From Candidatus Purcelliella pentastirinorum (GTDB taxonomy: Bacteria; Pseudomonadota; Gammaproteobacteria; Enterobacterales; Enterobacteriaceae): a stretch of 64,000 nucleotides of DNA. Both the position numbers and the translations under genes were made by a program. Position 1 is the stretch's first letter. The number at the start of each line of letters is the position of its first letter. This document shows, one piece after another, positions 1 through 10,518 of the stretch. The notes under the pieces were generated by a model. That model made no database searches and was not told where the DNA came from. It saw nothing but the letters and a program-made list of their open reading frames with translations. The stretch covers positions 419,448-483,447 of the forward strand of contig NZ_CP110496.1 of the NCBI RefSeq assembly GCF_028748785.1, given 5' to 3'.

Positions 1-1157
1 AATTCAATCAACCGACTAGCTAACTTATTAGCTATTAATAAATTATTTTTTTTCTTAAAAATATTTATCTCATCAATTAATTCAAATAATATAGAAATCA
101 CTTTTGGTATATTAAAATCATCATTCATTGCTTGACAGAATCTAATTCTAAAATCATCTTCAGAAAAATTAGATACCAAATAATTAGTACCATATAAAGC
201 ATTATATATTTTTTTTAAAGAATTTTTAGCATTACATAAATTATCATCATTATAATATAATATATTTCTATAATGAGAAGATATTAAAAAATATCTTAAA
301 TAATCAACATTATATTTAGATAATATATACTTTAAATTAAAAAAATTTCCATGAGACTTTGAAATTTTTTTTTTATCACAAACAACCAATCCTGTATGCA
401 TCCAATAATTAACATAACCATTGTTATACGCACAAATAGATTGTGCAATTTCATTTTCATGATGAGGGAAAATTAGATCACTACCTCCACCATGTATATC
501 ATAATGTATACCTAAATATTTTTGACTAATTGCAGAACATTCAATATGCCATCCTGGACGTCCAAGACCCCAAGGAGAACTCCATATACATTCACCATAA
601 TCAACTCTCTTCCATAAAACAAAATCGGAGATATTATCCTTTGAATAATTATGTTTAATTCTATTTTTTAACAATTTCAAATTCTGACCAGATAAATAAC
701 CATATTCAGAATAAGAATTTATAGAAAATAAAACATCACCGTTTTTAGCTAAATAGGCGTATTTTTTCTTTAACAATATAATAATTAGATCAATTATACA
801 TTTAATATTATTAGTTACTCTGGGTTCTAAATCTGGAGATAAAATATTAAGATTACAAAAATCATTATTCATTTCTAAAATCATACGATCAGTTAAAGAA
901 GAAACTGATTCTCCATTTTCTTTAGCTTTATTTAAAATTTTATTATCGACATCAGTAATGTTACGAACATATTTAACATTATAACCAATAAATCGTAAAT
1001 ATCTAACCATAATATCAAAAAATACAAAAGTACGAGCATGACCTATATGACATAAATCATATACTGTTGACCCACATACATATAAATTTACATTACCATT
1101 ATAAATAGCTTTAAACTTCTCTTTTTTTTTACTTAATGTGTTGTATATCTTTAACAT
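1..1157 (-). CDS. cysS: Cysteinyl-tRNA synthetase, C-terminus cut by window edge
   Basis: Class I aminoacyl-tRNA synthetase that charges tRNA-Cys in the cytoplasm. I read it as the reverse complement from an ATG at 1157; 385 codons are inside the window against about 461 in the E. coli enzyme, so the C-terminal anticodon-binding part lies outside. The zinc-binding Cys28 sits in CGSTVYDLCHIGHAR, with the HIGH signature at residues 37-40. Other zinc ligands are in the stretches HIECSAIS and FPHHENEIAQS. The KMSKS loop reads KKISKSHGN. All catalytic elements are present, so the gene looks intact as far as it goes. Its neighbour folD, 155 bp upstream and on the same strand, is also close by in E. 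coli. Confidence 0.95.
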   Translation of the reverse strand, partial: MLKIYNTLSKKKEKFKAIYNGNVNLYVCGSTVYDLCHIGHARTFVFFDIMVRYLRFIGYNVKYVRNITDVDNKILNKAKENGESVSSLTDRMILEMNNDFCNLNILSPDLEPRVTNNIKCIIDLIIILLKKKYAYLAKNGDVLFSINSYSEYGYLSGQNLKLLKNRIKHNYSKDNISDFVLWKRVDYGECIWSSPWGLGRPGWHIECSAISQKYLGIHYDIHGGGSDLIFPHHENEIAQSICAYNNGYVNYWMHTGLVVCDKKKISKSHGNFFNLKYILSKYNVDYLRYFLISSHYRNILYYNDDNLCNAKNSLKKIYNALYGTNYLVSNFSEDDFRIRFCQAMNDDFNIPKVISILFELIDEINIFKKKNNLLIANKLASRLIE

Positions 1158-1312
1158 AAATATTAAAATCACTATTTTAATAAGATAATATTAATTCATA
1201 TAATAAATAAGTTGTAAAAAACTCATATTTATAAAAAATTAAATGTATATTTGCATTAAAATTTAAAAAAAATAAATTACATATAATATAAAATGAAAAT
1301 ATAATTTAATAA

Positions 1313-2173
1313 TCACATATTTATTAAATTATATTTACTAGCTATTAAAGTGTTTTTCATTACTGTAGCAACAGTTATTAAACCTACACCTCCTGGAACA
1401 GTAGTAATATGAGATGCTCTATATAAAGCAGAAACAAAATCAACATCACCAACTATCTCACCATTATCTAATAAATTAACACCTACATCAATAACAATCG
1501 CACCTGACTTTATCCAACTACCATGAATAAAACAAGATTTTCCTACAGCAACAATCAATAAATCTGCATTTTTTAAATAAAAACGCAAATTATTCGTGTA
1601 ACGATGTGTAATAGTAACAGTACAACCAATTAATAACAATTCTATACTTATAGGTTTGCCAACAATATCAGAAGCACCTACAATAACAACATTTAATCCA
1701 TATGTATTAATATTTAGATATTTAATAATACTAATAATACCGCTAGATGTACAAGGTCGCAATTTTGATTTATTAAAATATAAACAACCAATATTATAAG
1801 GATTAAGACCATCAACATCTTTAAAAATAGATATATTTTCTAAAATTTTAACAGCATTAATAATTTTAGGAAGAGGTAATTGAATTAATATTCCATCAAC
1901 ATTAACATTACTATTTAATTTGTCTATTAAAAATAATAACTCTTTTTCACTAACAAAATTAGAAAATTTATGAATATGACAAATAATACCAATATCTTTA
2001 CAAACTAAATATTTGTTTTTTACATATAACCTAGAAGCAATATCATCACCAACTAAAATTACATCAAGACGAGGAGAACGTATTTTATTTTTCTGATAAA
2101 AAGATATCTCCTTTATAACTTTTGATAAAATATCATCAGCTATAAATTTACAATTAATAATCTTTGCTATCAT
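1313..2173 (-). CDS. folD: Bifunctional methylenetetrahydrofolate dehydrogenase/cyclohydrolase
   Basis: Interconverts 5,10-methylene-, methenyl- and 10-formyl-tetrahydrofolate, supplying one-carbon units for purines, thymidylate (see thyA) and formyl-Met-tRNA. At 286 aa it matches the family length (288 in E. coli). The substrate-site motif YVKNK (Tyr and catalytic Lys near residues 51-55), the GILIQLPLP segment, KDVDG, the Rossmann segment VVIVGASDIVGKP and the C-terminal PGGVG are all present. The usual PGGVGPMTVA reads PGGVGLITVA, a local change in a normally conserved loop. Same strand and E. coli neighbourhood as cysS. Coding bias is of the leading-strand type (T-ending codons). Confidence 0.95.
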   Translation of the reverse strand: MIAKIINCKFIADDILSKVIKEISFYQKNKIRSPRLDVILVGDDIASRLYVKNKYLVCKDIGIICHIHKFSNFVSEKELLFLIDKLNSNVNVDGILIQLPLPKIINAVKILENISIFKDVDGLNPYNIGCLYFNKSKLRPCTSSGIISIIKYLNINTYGLNVVIVGASDIVGKPISIELLLIGCTVTITHRYTNNLRFYLKNADLLIVAVGKSCFIHGSWIKSGAIVIDVGVNLLDNGEIVGDVDFVSALYRASHITTVPGGVGLITVATVMKNTLIASKYNLINM

Positions 2174-2293
2174 ATAAATTTTACTTGTAATATTAATAAA
2201 AAAACATTAAATTATTTAAAATAAATATAAAAATATTTAAACTAAAAAACAATAATCACTAAAAAAAACATTTTATTTTACTATCAAAAATAT

Positions 2294-3784
2294 TCACTTA
2301 GTATTTAAAGATTTACTCAAATATTTTGATATAAGTATTTTTTCTTTTTCATTAAGAAATATACCTAATTTTGTACGTCTCCAAATTACATCATCTAATT
2401 TTTTTGCCCATTCATATTTAATCAAATAATCTAATTCAACTTGATATAAAACATTACCAAAATGTTCTCCCAAATCATCTAAATTATTAACACCCTTTAA
2501 AATATCATTACTAGAAGTACCATATGTACTAGAATAATGGTAAGAAATATCTTTTGTTAAAAATGGATACATGATACGTAATTTATTGGAATAATCTTCA
2601 ATTGAAATTCCTATGTCACCACCGGAAAGTATACAATTTCTAGTCCAAGACGGTTTCATATTAATATAATATTTAGATAATTTATTTAAAGAAAATTCTG
2701 CTAATTTACGATATGTAGTTAATTTACCACCAAAAATAGATAATAACGGAGCAGTTCCATTATCATCCTGTATATCAATTAAATAATCACGAGTGACAGA
2801 TTGAGGGGAAGATGTTTTATTGCCCCACAAGGGTCTAACACCTGAATAACTCCAAACTATATCAGTTCTTCTTAAAGTTTTACAAAAATATTTATTACAT
2901 ACTTTTAATAAATAATTAATTTCATCATCATTAATAGTTACGTTAATAGGATCACCTTTGTATTCTACATCAGTAGTACCAATTATAGAAAATTTATTTA
3001 ACCAAGGAATAACAAATACAATTCTACTATCATCATTTTGTAAAATATAAGCTTGCTTTTGATTAGATAATATTGGAACAACTATATGACTACCCTTAAT
3101 TAAACGAACATTATGAGGGGATTCCAAATTCAACACATCATTAAAACATTGCTTAACCCAAGGTCCAGTTGCATTAACTAAACCTTTGGAATAATAATAA
3201 TTAATTTTACCTGTATTATTATCTTTAACTTTTACTTCCCAAATTCCTGACATACGACGAGCCTTTATTACTTCAACACCTGTCAAAACTTCACCACCAT
3301 GCTTCAATACCTCTAGAGCATTTAAAACAACTAACCGTGAATCATCAACCCAACAATCAAAATATTCAAAACCACGATATATTTTAGAAATAAATCCTAA
3401 TTTAGGATCACATCGTAAACTTGAACTAGAAGGTAAATTATTTCTTCTACTCAATCTATCGTATATAAATAAACCTAAACGAATTAACCATGCAGAACGA
3501 AAATTAGGTAGATAAGGTAAAAAAAATTTTATAGGAAAAATAATATGAGGGGCCATTCTTAACAAAACTTCTCTTTCAGCTAATGCTTCTCTAACCAATC
3601 TAAACTCATAATATTCAAGATATCTTAATCCACCATGAATTAATTTAGAACTAGCAGATGAAGTAGCATAAGCTAAATCAAATTTTTCTAATAATAAAAC
3701 AGATAACCCTCTACCTGCAGCATCAGCAGCAATTCCAGCACCATTTATTCCACCACCAACAACTATTAAATCTTTTGTTTTCAC
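2294..3784 (-). CDS. glpD: Aerobic glycerol-3-phosphate dehydrogenase
   Basis: FAD-dependent, inner-membrane-associated enzyme that oxidises glycerol-3-phosphate to dihydroxyacetone phosphate and passes electrons to quinone. I place the start at a GTG at 3784 because AAGG lies 6 nt upstream and the protein then begins MKTKDLIVVGGGINGAG, matching E. coli METKDLIVIG. A TTG seven codons further upstream is possible but lacks this support. That gives 496 aa (E. coli 501). The FAD Rossmann motif GGGING is at residues 10-15, followed by ATSSASSKLIHGGLRYLE, a family signature. It links host- or phospholipid-derived glycerol-3-phosphate to respiration and competes with plsB for substrate. No glpF, glpK or glpR is nearby. 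Confidence 0.95.
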   Translation of the reverse strand: MKTKDLIVVGGGINGAGIAADAAGRGLSVLLLEKFDLAYATSSASSKLIHGGLRYLEYYEFRLVREALAEREVLLRMAPHIIFPIKFFLPYLPNFRSAWLIRLGLFIYDRLSRRNNLPSSSSLRCDPKLGFISKIYRGFEYFDCWVDDSRLVVLNALEVLKHGGEVLTGVEVIKARRMSGIWEVKVKDNNTGKINYYYSKGLVNATGPWVKQCFNDVLNLESPHNVRLIKGSHIVVPILSNQKQAYILQNDDSRIVFVIPWLNKFSIIGTTDVEYKGDPINVTINDDEINYLLKVCNKYFCKTLRRTDIVWSYSGVRPLWGNKTSSPQSVTRDYLIDIQDDNGTAPLLSIFGGKLTTYRKLAEFSLNKLSKYYINMKPSWTRNCILSGGDIGISIEDYSNKLRIMYPFLTKDISYHYSSTYGTSSNDILKGVNNLDDLGEHFGNVLYQVELDYLIKYEWAKKLDDVIWRRTKLGIFLNEKEKILISKYLSKSLNTK

Positions 3785-3906
3785 AAAATACCTTAATATA
3801 TACAATAAAATAAATATCTTTATTCAGTTTAATAAATTCTATCAAAATTTATAATAATAAATTAAATATTTTTTTTATATAAAAAAAATATAATCAATTC
3901 TAATTA

Positions 3907-4476
3907 TTAATAAAAAGAATGTTTATGTCTTATATGGTCTGTAATATCCAAAATACCACTCAATTCAGGAATATATTTTAATAATTTAGATTCAATATTA
4001 TCCCTCAATGTATAATTAACCATTGAACAACCATTACAACCTCCAATAAACCTAACAACTACATATTTATCCTTAGTAATTTCAACTAATTTTATATTAC
4101 CACCATGTAAAATAAGTTGAGGTACTATTTTATATCTTAAAAAATATTTAACTTTATCTTTTAATGATAAATCATCAAATAAACTTTTAATAAAGGGAGC
4201 ATATATAATTAACTTAGAGTCAATATCATTTACTTCTAAATCGATTTTTGCATCCTTTAAATAAGGTATACTTGAATAATCAATATATACCAATAATTCA
4301 GAAAAAGTAAATAAAATATCATCTTTTTTTAAACCTTTAGCATCACAAAAAATAATAGAGCACTCAGCATCTAAAGTATTTATATTAGAAATAAATATTC
4401 TAATATAATTAAATTTAGTTTGCATAGATAATAATTCTATAAAATGATTTAATGCTGAATTAGTAATATTAATCAT
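3907..4476 (-). CDS. nfuA: Fe-S cluster biogenesis/repair protein NfuA
   Basis: Scaffold or carrier that delivers 4Fe-4S clusters to target enzymes. The N-terminal half is the degenerate A-type domain, and the C-terminal half is the Nfu domain carrying the cluster-binding CNGC (Cys147 and Cys150) within GGCNGCSMV. I chose the ATG at 4476 over an upstream one at 4518: AGG lies 6 nt before it, the resulting 189 aa fits E. coli NfuA (191), and the first residues MINITNSALNHF align with the family start, whereas the upstream extension is a hydrophobic run unlike NfuA. Divergently placed from bioH as in E. coli, where gntX lies between them; gntX is missing here. Confidence 0.93.
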   Translation of the reverse strand: MINITNSALNHFIELLSMQTKFNYIRIFISNINTLDAECSIIFCDAKGLKKDDILFTFSELLVYIDYSSIPYLKDAKIDLEVNDIDSKLIIYAPFIKSLFDDLSLKDKVKYFLRYKIVPQLILHGGNIKLVEITKDKYVVVRFIGGCNGCSMVNYTLRDNIESKLLKYIPELSGILDITDHIRHKHSFY

Positions 4477-4610
4477 ATAAAACCTATATAAATTTAAGAT
4501 AAATATCAATAAAAACATAATATCATCATGATATTTGATATGAAATACAAATATAAATATTTTTATAAAATATATCTTAATATTAATAATTAAAATATAA
4601 TTTTAAAAAA

Positions 4611-5393
4611 ATGGAAAAATTACACTTTAAAACAATTGGAAAACATAATATTAATTTAATATTAATACATGGTTGGGGAACGGATTCAAAAATATGGAAA
4701 AAAATAACACCAAAACTAACTAAACATTTTAAACTATATCTAATAGATTTACCAGGTTATGGTAAAAATATAAAATTAGAAAATATAAATAAAATAGAAG
4801 AAATAATAAATATTTTATATCCATATATACCTAATAATACCGTTATAGTAGGATGGTCTATGGGTGGTATTATAGCTACTAAAATTTATTTACACAATCC
4901 AACAAAAATAAAAGGATTAATTTTAATATCAACATCACCATGTTTTATTAAAAAAAAAAAATGGCCTGGTATTAAATTAAAAACGTTAAAATTATTTAAA
5001 ATTAATCTAAAAAAAAATTACAAAAAAACAATAAATATTTTCCATAATTCATTGCTTTTAAATAAAAAATCAAAAAAAAATAATATTTTTATTAAAAAAA
5101 TACCAAAAAAAAAAATACTTGAATTAGGATTAAAAATTATAAAAAATATAGATATAAGAAATGAATTAATTAAAATCAACATTCCAGTACTTAACATATA
5201 TGGAGAAAAAGATAATATAATTCCAAAAAAATTTATTCATAAACTAAATAAATTATATTTAAATAATAAATCAATAATTATACCTAATACCACACATGCA
5301 CCTTTCATTTCAAAACCAAAAATAATTTGCAAACAAATTATCAAATTTAAAAATTTTATAAAAAAAACACAAAAAATAATATATCATAAATAA
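4611..5393 (+). CDS. bioH: Pimeloyl-[ACP] methyl ester carboxylesterase BioH
   Basis: Alpha/beta hydrolase that removes the methyl group from pimeloyl-ACP methyl ester, ending the early steps of biotin synthesis. The nucleophile elbow is GWSMGG with Ser83; Asp201 in GEKDNIIP and His229 in TTHAPF complete the catalytic triad at the expected spacing (Ser82, Asp207 and His235 in E. coli). The HGWGTDSKIW oxyanion-hole segment is at residues 20-29. It is 260 aa against 256 in E. coli. The gene is on the inferred lagging strand and is extremely Lys/Asn/Ile-rich, especially in the cap domain (residues about 110-180), which is the least conserved part. Position next to nfuA supports bioH over a generic hydrolase. 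Confidence 0.88.
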   Translation: MEKLHFKTIGKHNINLILIHGWGTDSKIWKKITPKLTKHFKLYLIDLPGYGKNIKLENINKIEEIINILYPYIPNNTVIVGWSMGGIIATKIYLHNPTKIKGLILISTSPCFIKKKKWPGIKLKTLKLFKINLKKNYKKTINIFHNSLLLNKKSKKNNIFIKKIPKKKILELGLKIIKNIDIRNELIKINIPVLNIYGEKDNIIPKKFIHKLNKLYLNNKSIIIPNTTHAPFISKPKIICKQIIKFKNFIKKTQKIIYHK

Positions 5394-5412
5394 AATACCC
5401 AATTTTAATTTT

Positions 5413-5889
5413 TTAAAAAAAATAAATATAATGTAAATGACTGGAAAACCACTTTATAATAAATTTAAAAAAAGGAATAATTTTAGAATTTTTCCATAAT
5501 GAATACTTAAACAATTCAGTGAAAGTATTAATAAAATATATACCAACAGTAACAATTAAAACACCTTTCATTATTCCAAAAACAAGACCTAATTTTTTAT
5601 CAATTTTAACTAAATGAATTTTTTTTATAATAAAATATACAAAATAATTAAATAAAGAACCACAAATAAATACAAAAATTGAAATTAATAAAATTGAAAT
5701 AATATTTCTAAAAAATTCTTCTTTTATACCAATAAATAAAGAACCAACAAATTTATAATACATTTTTACAATAAAAAAAGCTAAAATATAAGTAAAAATT
5801 GATAATATTTCATTTGTAAATCCCTTCATCAAACTAAAAAAAGCAGATAATAAAATTATAAAAAATATAAAATAATCAATTAAATTCAT
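5413..5889 (-). CDS. cvpA: CvpA family inner-membrane protein
   Basis: Small integral membrane protein of the colicin V production family. Its molecular role is unsettled; in E. coli it affects colicin V export and envelope homeostasis. The 158 aa (E. coli 162) begin with the family signature MNLIDYFIFFIILLSAFFSL, followed by KGFTNEILSIFTYILAFFI, and contain about four hydrophobic segments. It lies upstream of accD on the same strand; E. coli has accD-folC-dedD-cvpA-purF, so folC, dedD and purF have been lost from the block. The stop is 19 bp from that of the convergent bioH. Confidence 0.85.
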   Translation of the reverse strand: MNLIDYFIFFIILLSAFFSLMKGFTNEILSIFTYILAFFIVKMYYKFVGSLFIGIKEEFFRNIISILLISIFVFICGSLFNYFVYFIIKKIHLVKIDKKLGLVFGIMKGVLIVTVGIYFINTFTELFKYSLWKNSKIIPFFKFIIKWFSSHLHYIYFF

Positions 5890-5986
5890 AAATAATTATC
5901 CTTATCTTAAATAAATAATAAAATTAAATTTATATAATAAATATAAATATAAAAAATACTTAATTAAAACAAATAAAGAAATTACT

Positions 5987-6853
5987 CTATAAATTTATAG
6001 GTTTAGGTAAATGCATAATTTTAGCTAATAAATTAGATAATTTAAATCTCATATCTTGACGACGAATAATCATATCTATGGCACCTTTATCTATCAAAAA
6101 CTCACTACGCTGAAAACCCTTGGGTAATTTACTTCCTAAAGTTTGCTCAATAACTCTAGGTCCAGCAAAACCAATCAAAGCCTTAGGTTCAGCAACAATA
6201 ATATCACCCAACATAGCAAAACTAGCGGATACTCCACCCATAGTAGGATCAGTAAGGACAGAAATATATGGAAGTTTACTTTTTTTCATCTCCCCCAAAA
6301 CAGCACTAATCTTTGCCATTTGCATTAAAGAAAATAATGCTTCCTGCATTCTAGCCCCACCACTAGAAGAAAAAGAAATTAAGGGACAAGACAATTTTAT
6401 TGCATACTGTACAGCATAAAGAAAACGATTACCAACAACACATCCCATTGAACCACCCATAAAAGCAAATTCACCAGCAACAGATATAACAGGGATACCA
6501 CAAAGCATACCTTTCACAGATACTAACGCATCTTTTTCACCAGTATTTTTCTTAGCCTCTATTAAACGATCTCTATATCTTTTACTATCACGAAAACATA
6601 ATATATCCTTAGGAGAAAAATGATCACCAATTTCAATTAGACTATCATTATCTAAAAAACTTTTTAATCGCTCTCTTGCTTTTATTTTCATATGACAATC
6701 ACAATATGGACATACTCTTAAATTACTTTGTAATTCAGCAACGTATAAAACATGTTCACAACTAATACATTTTGTCCATACACCTTCAGGTATACTAGAT
6801 TTATTTGATAAAACTAAATTTTTTTTTTTAAGAATATTTCTAATCCAACTCAT
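5987..6853 (-). CDS. accD: Acetyl-CoA carboxylase carboxyltransferase subunit beta
   Basis: With AccA forms the carboxyltransferase that moves CO2 from carboxybiotin on AccB to acetyl-CoA, giving malonyl-CoA for fatty acid synthesis in the cytoplasm. The N-terminal zinc ribbon has Cys29, Cys32, Cys48 and Cys51. The crotonase-fold core carries the oxyanion-hole segment [13 protein letters not shown] and the run [13 protein letters not shown]. The 288 aa are slightly shorter than E. coli (304), the difference being at the poorly conserved C-terminus. Needs biotin, which links it to the retained bioH. Leading-strand orientation and codon use. Confidence 0.95.
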   Translation of the reverse strand: MSWIRNILKKKNLVLSNKSSIPEGVWTKCISCEHVLYVAELQSNLRVCPYCDCHMKIKARERLKSFLDNDSLIEIGDHFSPKDILCFRDSKRYRDRLIEAKKNTGEKDALVSVKGMLCGIPVISVAGEFAFMGGSMGCVVGNRFLYAVQYAIKLSCPLISFSSSGGARMQEALFSLMQMAKISAVLGEMKKSKLPYISVLTDPTMGGVSASFAMLGDIIVAEPKALIGFAGPRVIEQTLGSKLPKGFQRSEFLIDKGAIDMIIRRQDMRFKLSNLLAKIMHLPKPINL

Positions 6854-7119
6854 TAATATGTAATATATTTAATTATAATTTTATACATTAAAATAAACAT
6901 ACATACAAAATAAAAAAAATCAATAAAAAAATAAAAAATAATTAATTTATGAAATAACAATTAATAATTAAAACAAAAAAATTATTAAAAAACAAAAAAA
7001 TCAAATTTTATTTTTATTGAATGTAATACAATATAAAAAATGATAAATCTGTAAATATTTAATAATAAATAATTCAAAAAAAACATACAATTACACAATA
7101 CTAACAATATTAAAAAAAA

Positions 7120-7989
7120 ATGAATCACAAATATTTTTATATAAATAATATTAATCCAATAATACTACATTTTGGACCAATAAAAATATACTGGTATGGT
7201 TTAATGTATTATATAAGTTTTTTATTTATCTATCACATTGCTATAAATAAAAATAGTAAAATATTTTACTACAATAAAATAAATAAAAAAAATTTAGAAA
7301 ATTTATTATATTACGGTTTTGTAAATACAATAATTGGAGGGAGATTAGGGTATGAATTCATTTATAATATAAAATTATTTTTTAAAAACCCATTAATTTT
7401 ATTTGAAATATGGAAAGGTGGAATGTCATTTCATGGAGGAATCATAGGAGCAATAATTTATATTTTATATTTTAGCAAAAAAAACAATTACAATTTTTTT
7501 CGCATAACAAATTTAATAGTACCTTTAATACCTATAGGATTAGGAGCTGGAAGAATTGGTAATTTTATTAACGGAGAATTATGGGGTAGAGTAACATACA
7601 ATGTACCATGGGCAGTTATATTTCCAAACTCTTATAACGAAGATAAATTATTTATTTTAAAACATCCAAAATGGAAAATAATATTTAACACTTACGGTGC
7701 ATTACCTAGACACCCATCACAAATATATGAATTTATATTAGAAGGAATAATACTATTTATTATATTAAATAAAATTAAAAAAAATAATAATAATATATCC
7801 GCAATATTTTTAATTAATTACAGTATTATTAGAATATTTGTTGAAATATTTAGACAACCTGATATACAAATTGGGTTTTTCTATAATATTTTTACTCTGG
7901 GACAAATATTATCAATACCTATGTTATTATCTGGTATAATTATATTGTATAAATCTAATCAATCAAAAAAAAAATGGAACAATATTTAA
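7120..7989 (+). CDS. lgt: Prolipoprotein diacylglyceryl transferase
   Basis: Inner-membrane enzyme that transfers diacylglycerol from phosphatidylglycerol to the lipobox cysteine of prolipoproteins, the first step of lipoprotein maturation. The 289 aa (E. coli 291) contain about seven hydrophobic segments, the motif HGGIIG (catalytic His near residue 105) and the Lgt signature around [16 protein letters not shown]. Its 3' end overlaps thyA by 16 bp, and the same pair is adjacent in E. coli. It implies that lipoproteins are still made. A+T-driven codon use is of the lagging-strand type. Confidence 0.95.
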   Translation: MNHKYFYINNINPIILHFGPIKIYWYGLMYYISFLFIYHIAINKNSKIFYYNKINKKNLENLLYYGFVNTIIGGRLGYEFIYNIKLFFKNPLILFEIWKGGMSFHGGIIGAIIYILYFSKKNNYNFFRITNLIVPLIPIGLGAGRIGNFINGELWGRVTYNVPWAVIFPNSYNEDKLFILKHPKWKIIFNTYGALPRHPSQIYEFILEGIILFIILNKIKKNNNNISAIFLINYSIIRIFVEIFRQPDIQIGFFYNIFTLGQILSIPMLLSGIIILYKSNQSKKKWNNI

Positions 7990-8768
7990 AATTAATAAAA
8001 AAAATACTAAATAAAGGATCACTAAAATACGATCGTACTGGAGTAGGCACAATATCAATTTTTGGGTATAAAATGATATTTAATCTAAAAAAAGGATTTC
8101 CTTTAATCACTACTAAAAGATGTAATTTTCGTTCTATAATATACGAATTATTATGGTTCATAACCGGAAATACAAATATTAAAAAATTAAATAAAAAAAA
8201 TATACACATATGGGATCATTGGGCGGATAAAAACGGAAATCTTGGACCAATATACGGTAAACAATGGAGAAAATGGATAAATAAAAATGGAAAACAAATT
8301 GATCAAATAAAAAACATAATAAAGGAATTAAAAACAAATAAAAATTCAAGAAGACTAATAGTATCAACATGGAATGTAGGTGAACTAAAAAAAATGTCAT
8401 TACAACCCTGTCATATTTTATTTCAACTATATGTGAACAAAAAAAAATTATCCTGTCAATTATATCAAAGATCATGTGATGTATTTTTAGGCTTACCATT
8501 TAATATTGCAAGCTATGCTTTATTAATACATATGTTTGCACAACAAACCAATTTGATAGTTGATAAATTAATATGGATAGGAGGTGACACACATATATAT
8601 CTTAATCACATTAATCAAATAAAATTACAAATACAAAGAAATCCTAAAACATTACCAACATTAAAAATAATAAGAAAACCATTTTCAATATTTGAATATA
8701 AATACAAAGATTTTAAAATAAAAAATTATAATCCATATCCAGCAATATATGCAAAAATAGCAATTTAA
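7974..8768 (+). CDS. thyA: Thymidylate synthase
   Basis: Converts dUMP and 5,10-methylene-THF to dTMP and dihydrofolate. Length 264 aa is identical to E. coli ThyA. The nucleophile is Cys146 in [12 protein letters not shown], followed by [19 protein letters not shown], the dUMP-binding region; Arg21 is in DRTGVGT. The ATG at 7974 lies inside the last codons of lgt, so translation is probably coupled. A long thyA-lgt arrangement is shared with E. coli. Pairs functionally with FolD, which makes its cofactor. Confidence 0.96.
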   Translation: MEQYLKLIKKILNKGSLKYDRTGVGTISIFGYKMIFNLKKGFPLITTKRCNFRSIIYELLWFITGNTNIKKLNKKNIHIWDHWADKNGNLGPIYGKQWRKWINKNGKQIDQIKNIIKELKTNKNSRRLIVSTWNVGELKKMSLQPCHILFQLYVNKKKLSCQLYQRSCDVFLGLPFNIASYALLIHMFAQQTNLIVDKLIWIGGDTHIYLNHINQIKLQIQRNPKTLPTLKIIRKPFSIFEYKYKDFKIKNYNPYPAIYAKIAI

Positions 8769-8787
8769 TAAAAAAATAAAAATAAAA

Positions 8788-9510
8788 CTAACTATTGCTT
8801 TTATTAATATATTTTTTATATCTTAATATATTTAATATTTCAACAATAATAGAAAAAAACATAGAAAAATAAATATATTTTTTAGATATATAAAAACAAA
8901 AACTCTCTAATATTAAAGAAATACTTATAAATAAAATGAAAACTAAAGATAACATTTTAATAGAAGAATTAGAATTAATAAATCCACTAATAATATCTAC
9001 AAATACAAAAATAATAAAAACTGAAAAAATAATAGATATTATCATAATAGATAAATAATTAGAAATACCAATAGCTACAATTACAGAATCTAAACTAAAA
9101 ACAATATCTAAAAATATAATTTGTAAAACAATACTACCAAAAGAAGGAAAATATATCTTATTCTTTAAATTTTTACTATTGATAAATTCATAAATTTCTA
9201 TTAAAGATTTCCATAATAAAAAAAAACCACCAAAAAACAAAAACAAATCATAAACAGAAAAATAATGATTAATTAAAAAAAATAAAGAATTTGTAAAATT
9301 AATAATCCATATAATGAAAATTAAAAATAATATACGTAAAAATAATCCACCTATCAATCCTAAAAATCTAGCACTACCCTGTTGATTTTTAGGTAATTTA
9401 GAAATTAATAAAGATAAAAATATTATATTATCAAAACTAAGAATAATTTCTAAAATAGTTAATGTTCCAAAAGCTGTTAAAGCATTAGAATCAAAAATCC
9501 AATCAACCAT
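8788..9510 (-). CDS. ygdQ: TerC-family integral membrane protein (YgdQ-like)
   Basis: Member of the TerC/UPF0053 family of multi-pass membrane proteins. Some relatives export Mn2+ or help metallate secreted proteins, but the role of YgdQ itself is not established. The 240 aa (E. coli 237) start MVDWIFDSNALTAFGTLTILE and show the family's two acidic intramembrane motifs, EIILSFDNIIFLS and DIVFSLDSVIVAI, with about seven hydrophobic segments. It sits directly downstream of mutH on the same strand, exactly as in E. coli. It is one of few poorly characterised proteins retained here. Confidence 0.85.
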   Translation of the reverse strand: MVDWIFDSNALTAFGTLTILEIILSFDNIIFLSLLISKLPKNQQGSARFLGLIGGLFLRILFLIFIIWIINFTNSLFFLINHYFSVYDLFLFFGGFFLLWKSLIEIYEFINSKNLKNKIYFPSFGSIVLQIIFLDIVFSLDSVIVAIGISNYLSIMIISIIFSVFIIFVFVDIISGFINSNSSIKMLSLVFILFISISLILESFCFYISKKYIYFSMFFSIIVEILNILRYKKYINKSNS

Positions 9511-9552
9511 CCTATAAATTACCCTTAAATTAATTATTTTATAAATAAATAT

Positions 9553-10212
9553 CTAAATCTTATAATTAAAATTATGAAATAAAATTTTCTTTGTAAAAAA
9601 TTTTCTCAAATAAAAACTTTTAGGGTTAACCATAATAATTTCACCATCATTACCAATAGCATTTGTTAAATAATTTGAGTTCTTAGCTTTAGATTTTATA
9701 TATAAAATATCTCCATAAATTGAATCTAGCTTTTCTATTTCACCTAAAATAATAAAACTCATAATTTCTTCCCAATCTATTTTAAGTAATTTTTCTTCAG
9801 CACAATTAGGACTCCAAATAATCGGCAAACCAATACGTTTATCTAAAATAGACATTCTTCTATAATGTTCTACAGGAATCCACAATACACGAGAAATTTT
9901 ACTCTTAACATAACTAGATTCCCAAGAATAATCAAAATTACCAATTAACTTAGCAGAACACACAAAGGTATCTTCAATAGGAAAACCAAAATTATTTACT
10001 GGTATAGTTTTTAATTCCAAACCAATATCAAAAAAATCTTGTTTAGCATAATTATTATTAATTAATCCTAATAAACATTCTATCAATTTACCAATAGAAC
10101 CCTTATCAAATTTTGAAGAAGTTAATAAAGATATATTTTTATTAAATAATATTTCTTTAATCGTAAACCCAGCTAATGATTTTAATTTATCAATTAATTC
10201 ATCTTCACACAT
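9553..10212 (-). CDS. mutH: DNA mismatch repair endonuclease MutH
   Basis: Type II restriction-fold endonuclease that nicks the unmethylated strand at hemimethylated GATC after activation by MutS and MutL. The 219 aa (E. coli 229) keep the catalytic set: a Glu in the LIECLLG segment, then Asp, Glu and Lys in DFFDIGLELKTIPV. The substrate-contact region WESSYVKSKISRVLWIPVE and the C-terminal FYLRKFFT also match. The N-terminus is about ten residues shorter than in E. coli. MutL is also encoded in this window at 33,396. Function would additionally require MutS and Dam, which are not seen here. Confidence 0.93.
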   Translation of the reverse strand: MCEDELIDKLKSLAGFTIKEILFNKNISLLTSSKFDKGSIGKLIECLLGLINNNYAKQDFFDIGLELKTIPVNNFGFPIEDTFVCSAKLIGNFDYSWESSYVKSKISRVLWIPVEHYRRMSILDKRIGLPIIWSPNCAEEKLLKIDWEEIMSFIILGEIEKLDSIYGDILYIKSKAKNSNYLTNAIGNDGEIIMVNPKSFYLRKFFTKKILFHNFNYKI

Positions 10213-10518
10213 ATATAAATTATAACAAAAAACATATTTTTTTATAACATAAAGAAAAAAAATATATTTGCATAAATAAAATAATATAAAATATATCTAT
10301 AAATAAATAAAAATCAATAATATATTTTAATATAAAATTAAAACATGATACAATTTTAGTTAATTTAAATTTATTAAATCAAACCAAGATATAAAAAGAT
10401 ATATAAATGTCTTCTAAAATAAAAAATTTTAAAATAAATAAATTATAAAAAAATATTATTTTATAATAATATAATAAACCATAAAATAATAAAATTAATC
10501 AATTATAAAAATTTCATT
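10213..10518. other. Intergenic region, mutH/rplY divergent spacer
   Basis: About 306 bp between the divergent starts of mutH and rplY. It is almost purely A/T with no open frame of note on either strand, no tRNA-like fold and no GC-containing hairpin. It must hold the promoters for both genes, but I see no -35/-10 pair convincing enough to place. Confidence 0.5.

Noticed and set aside
6120..6419. Open frame on the plus strand opposite accD
   Set aside because: It is antisense to highly conserved AccD sequence and resembles no known protein; a shadow of codon bias.
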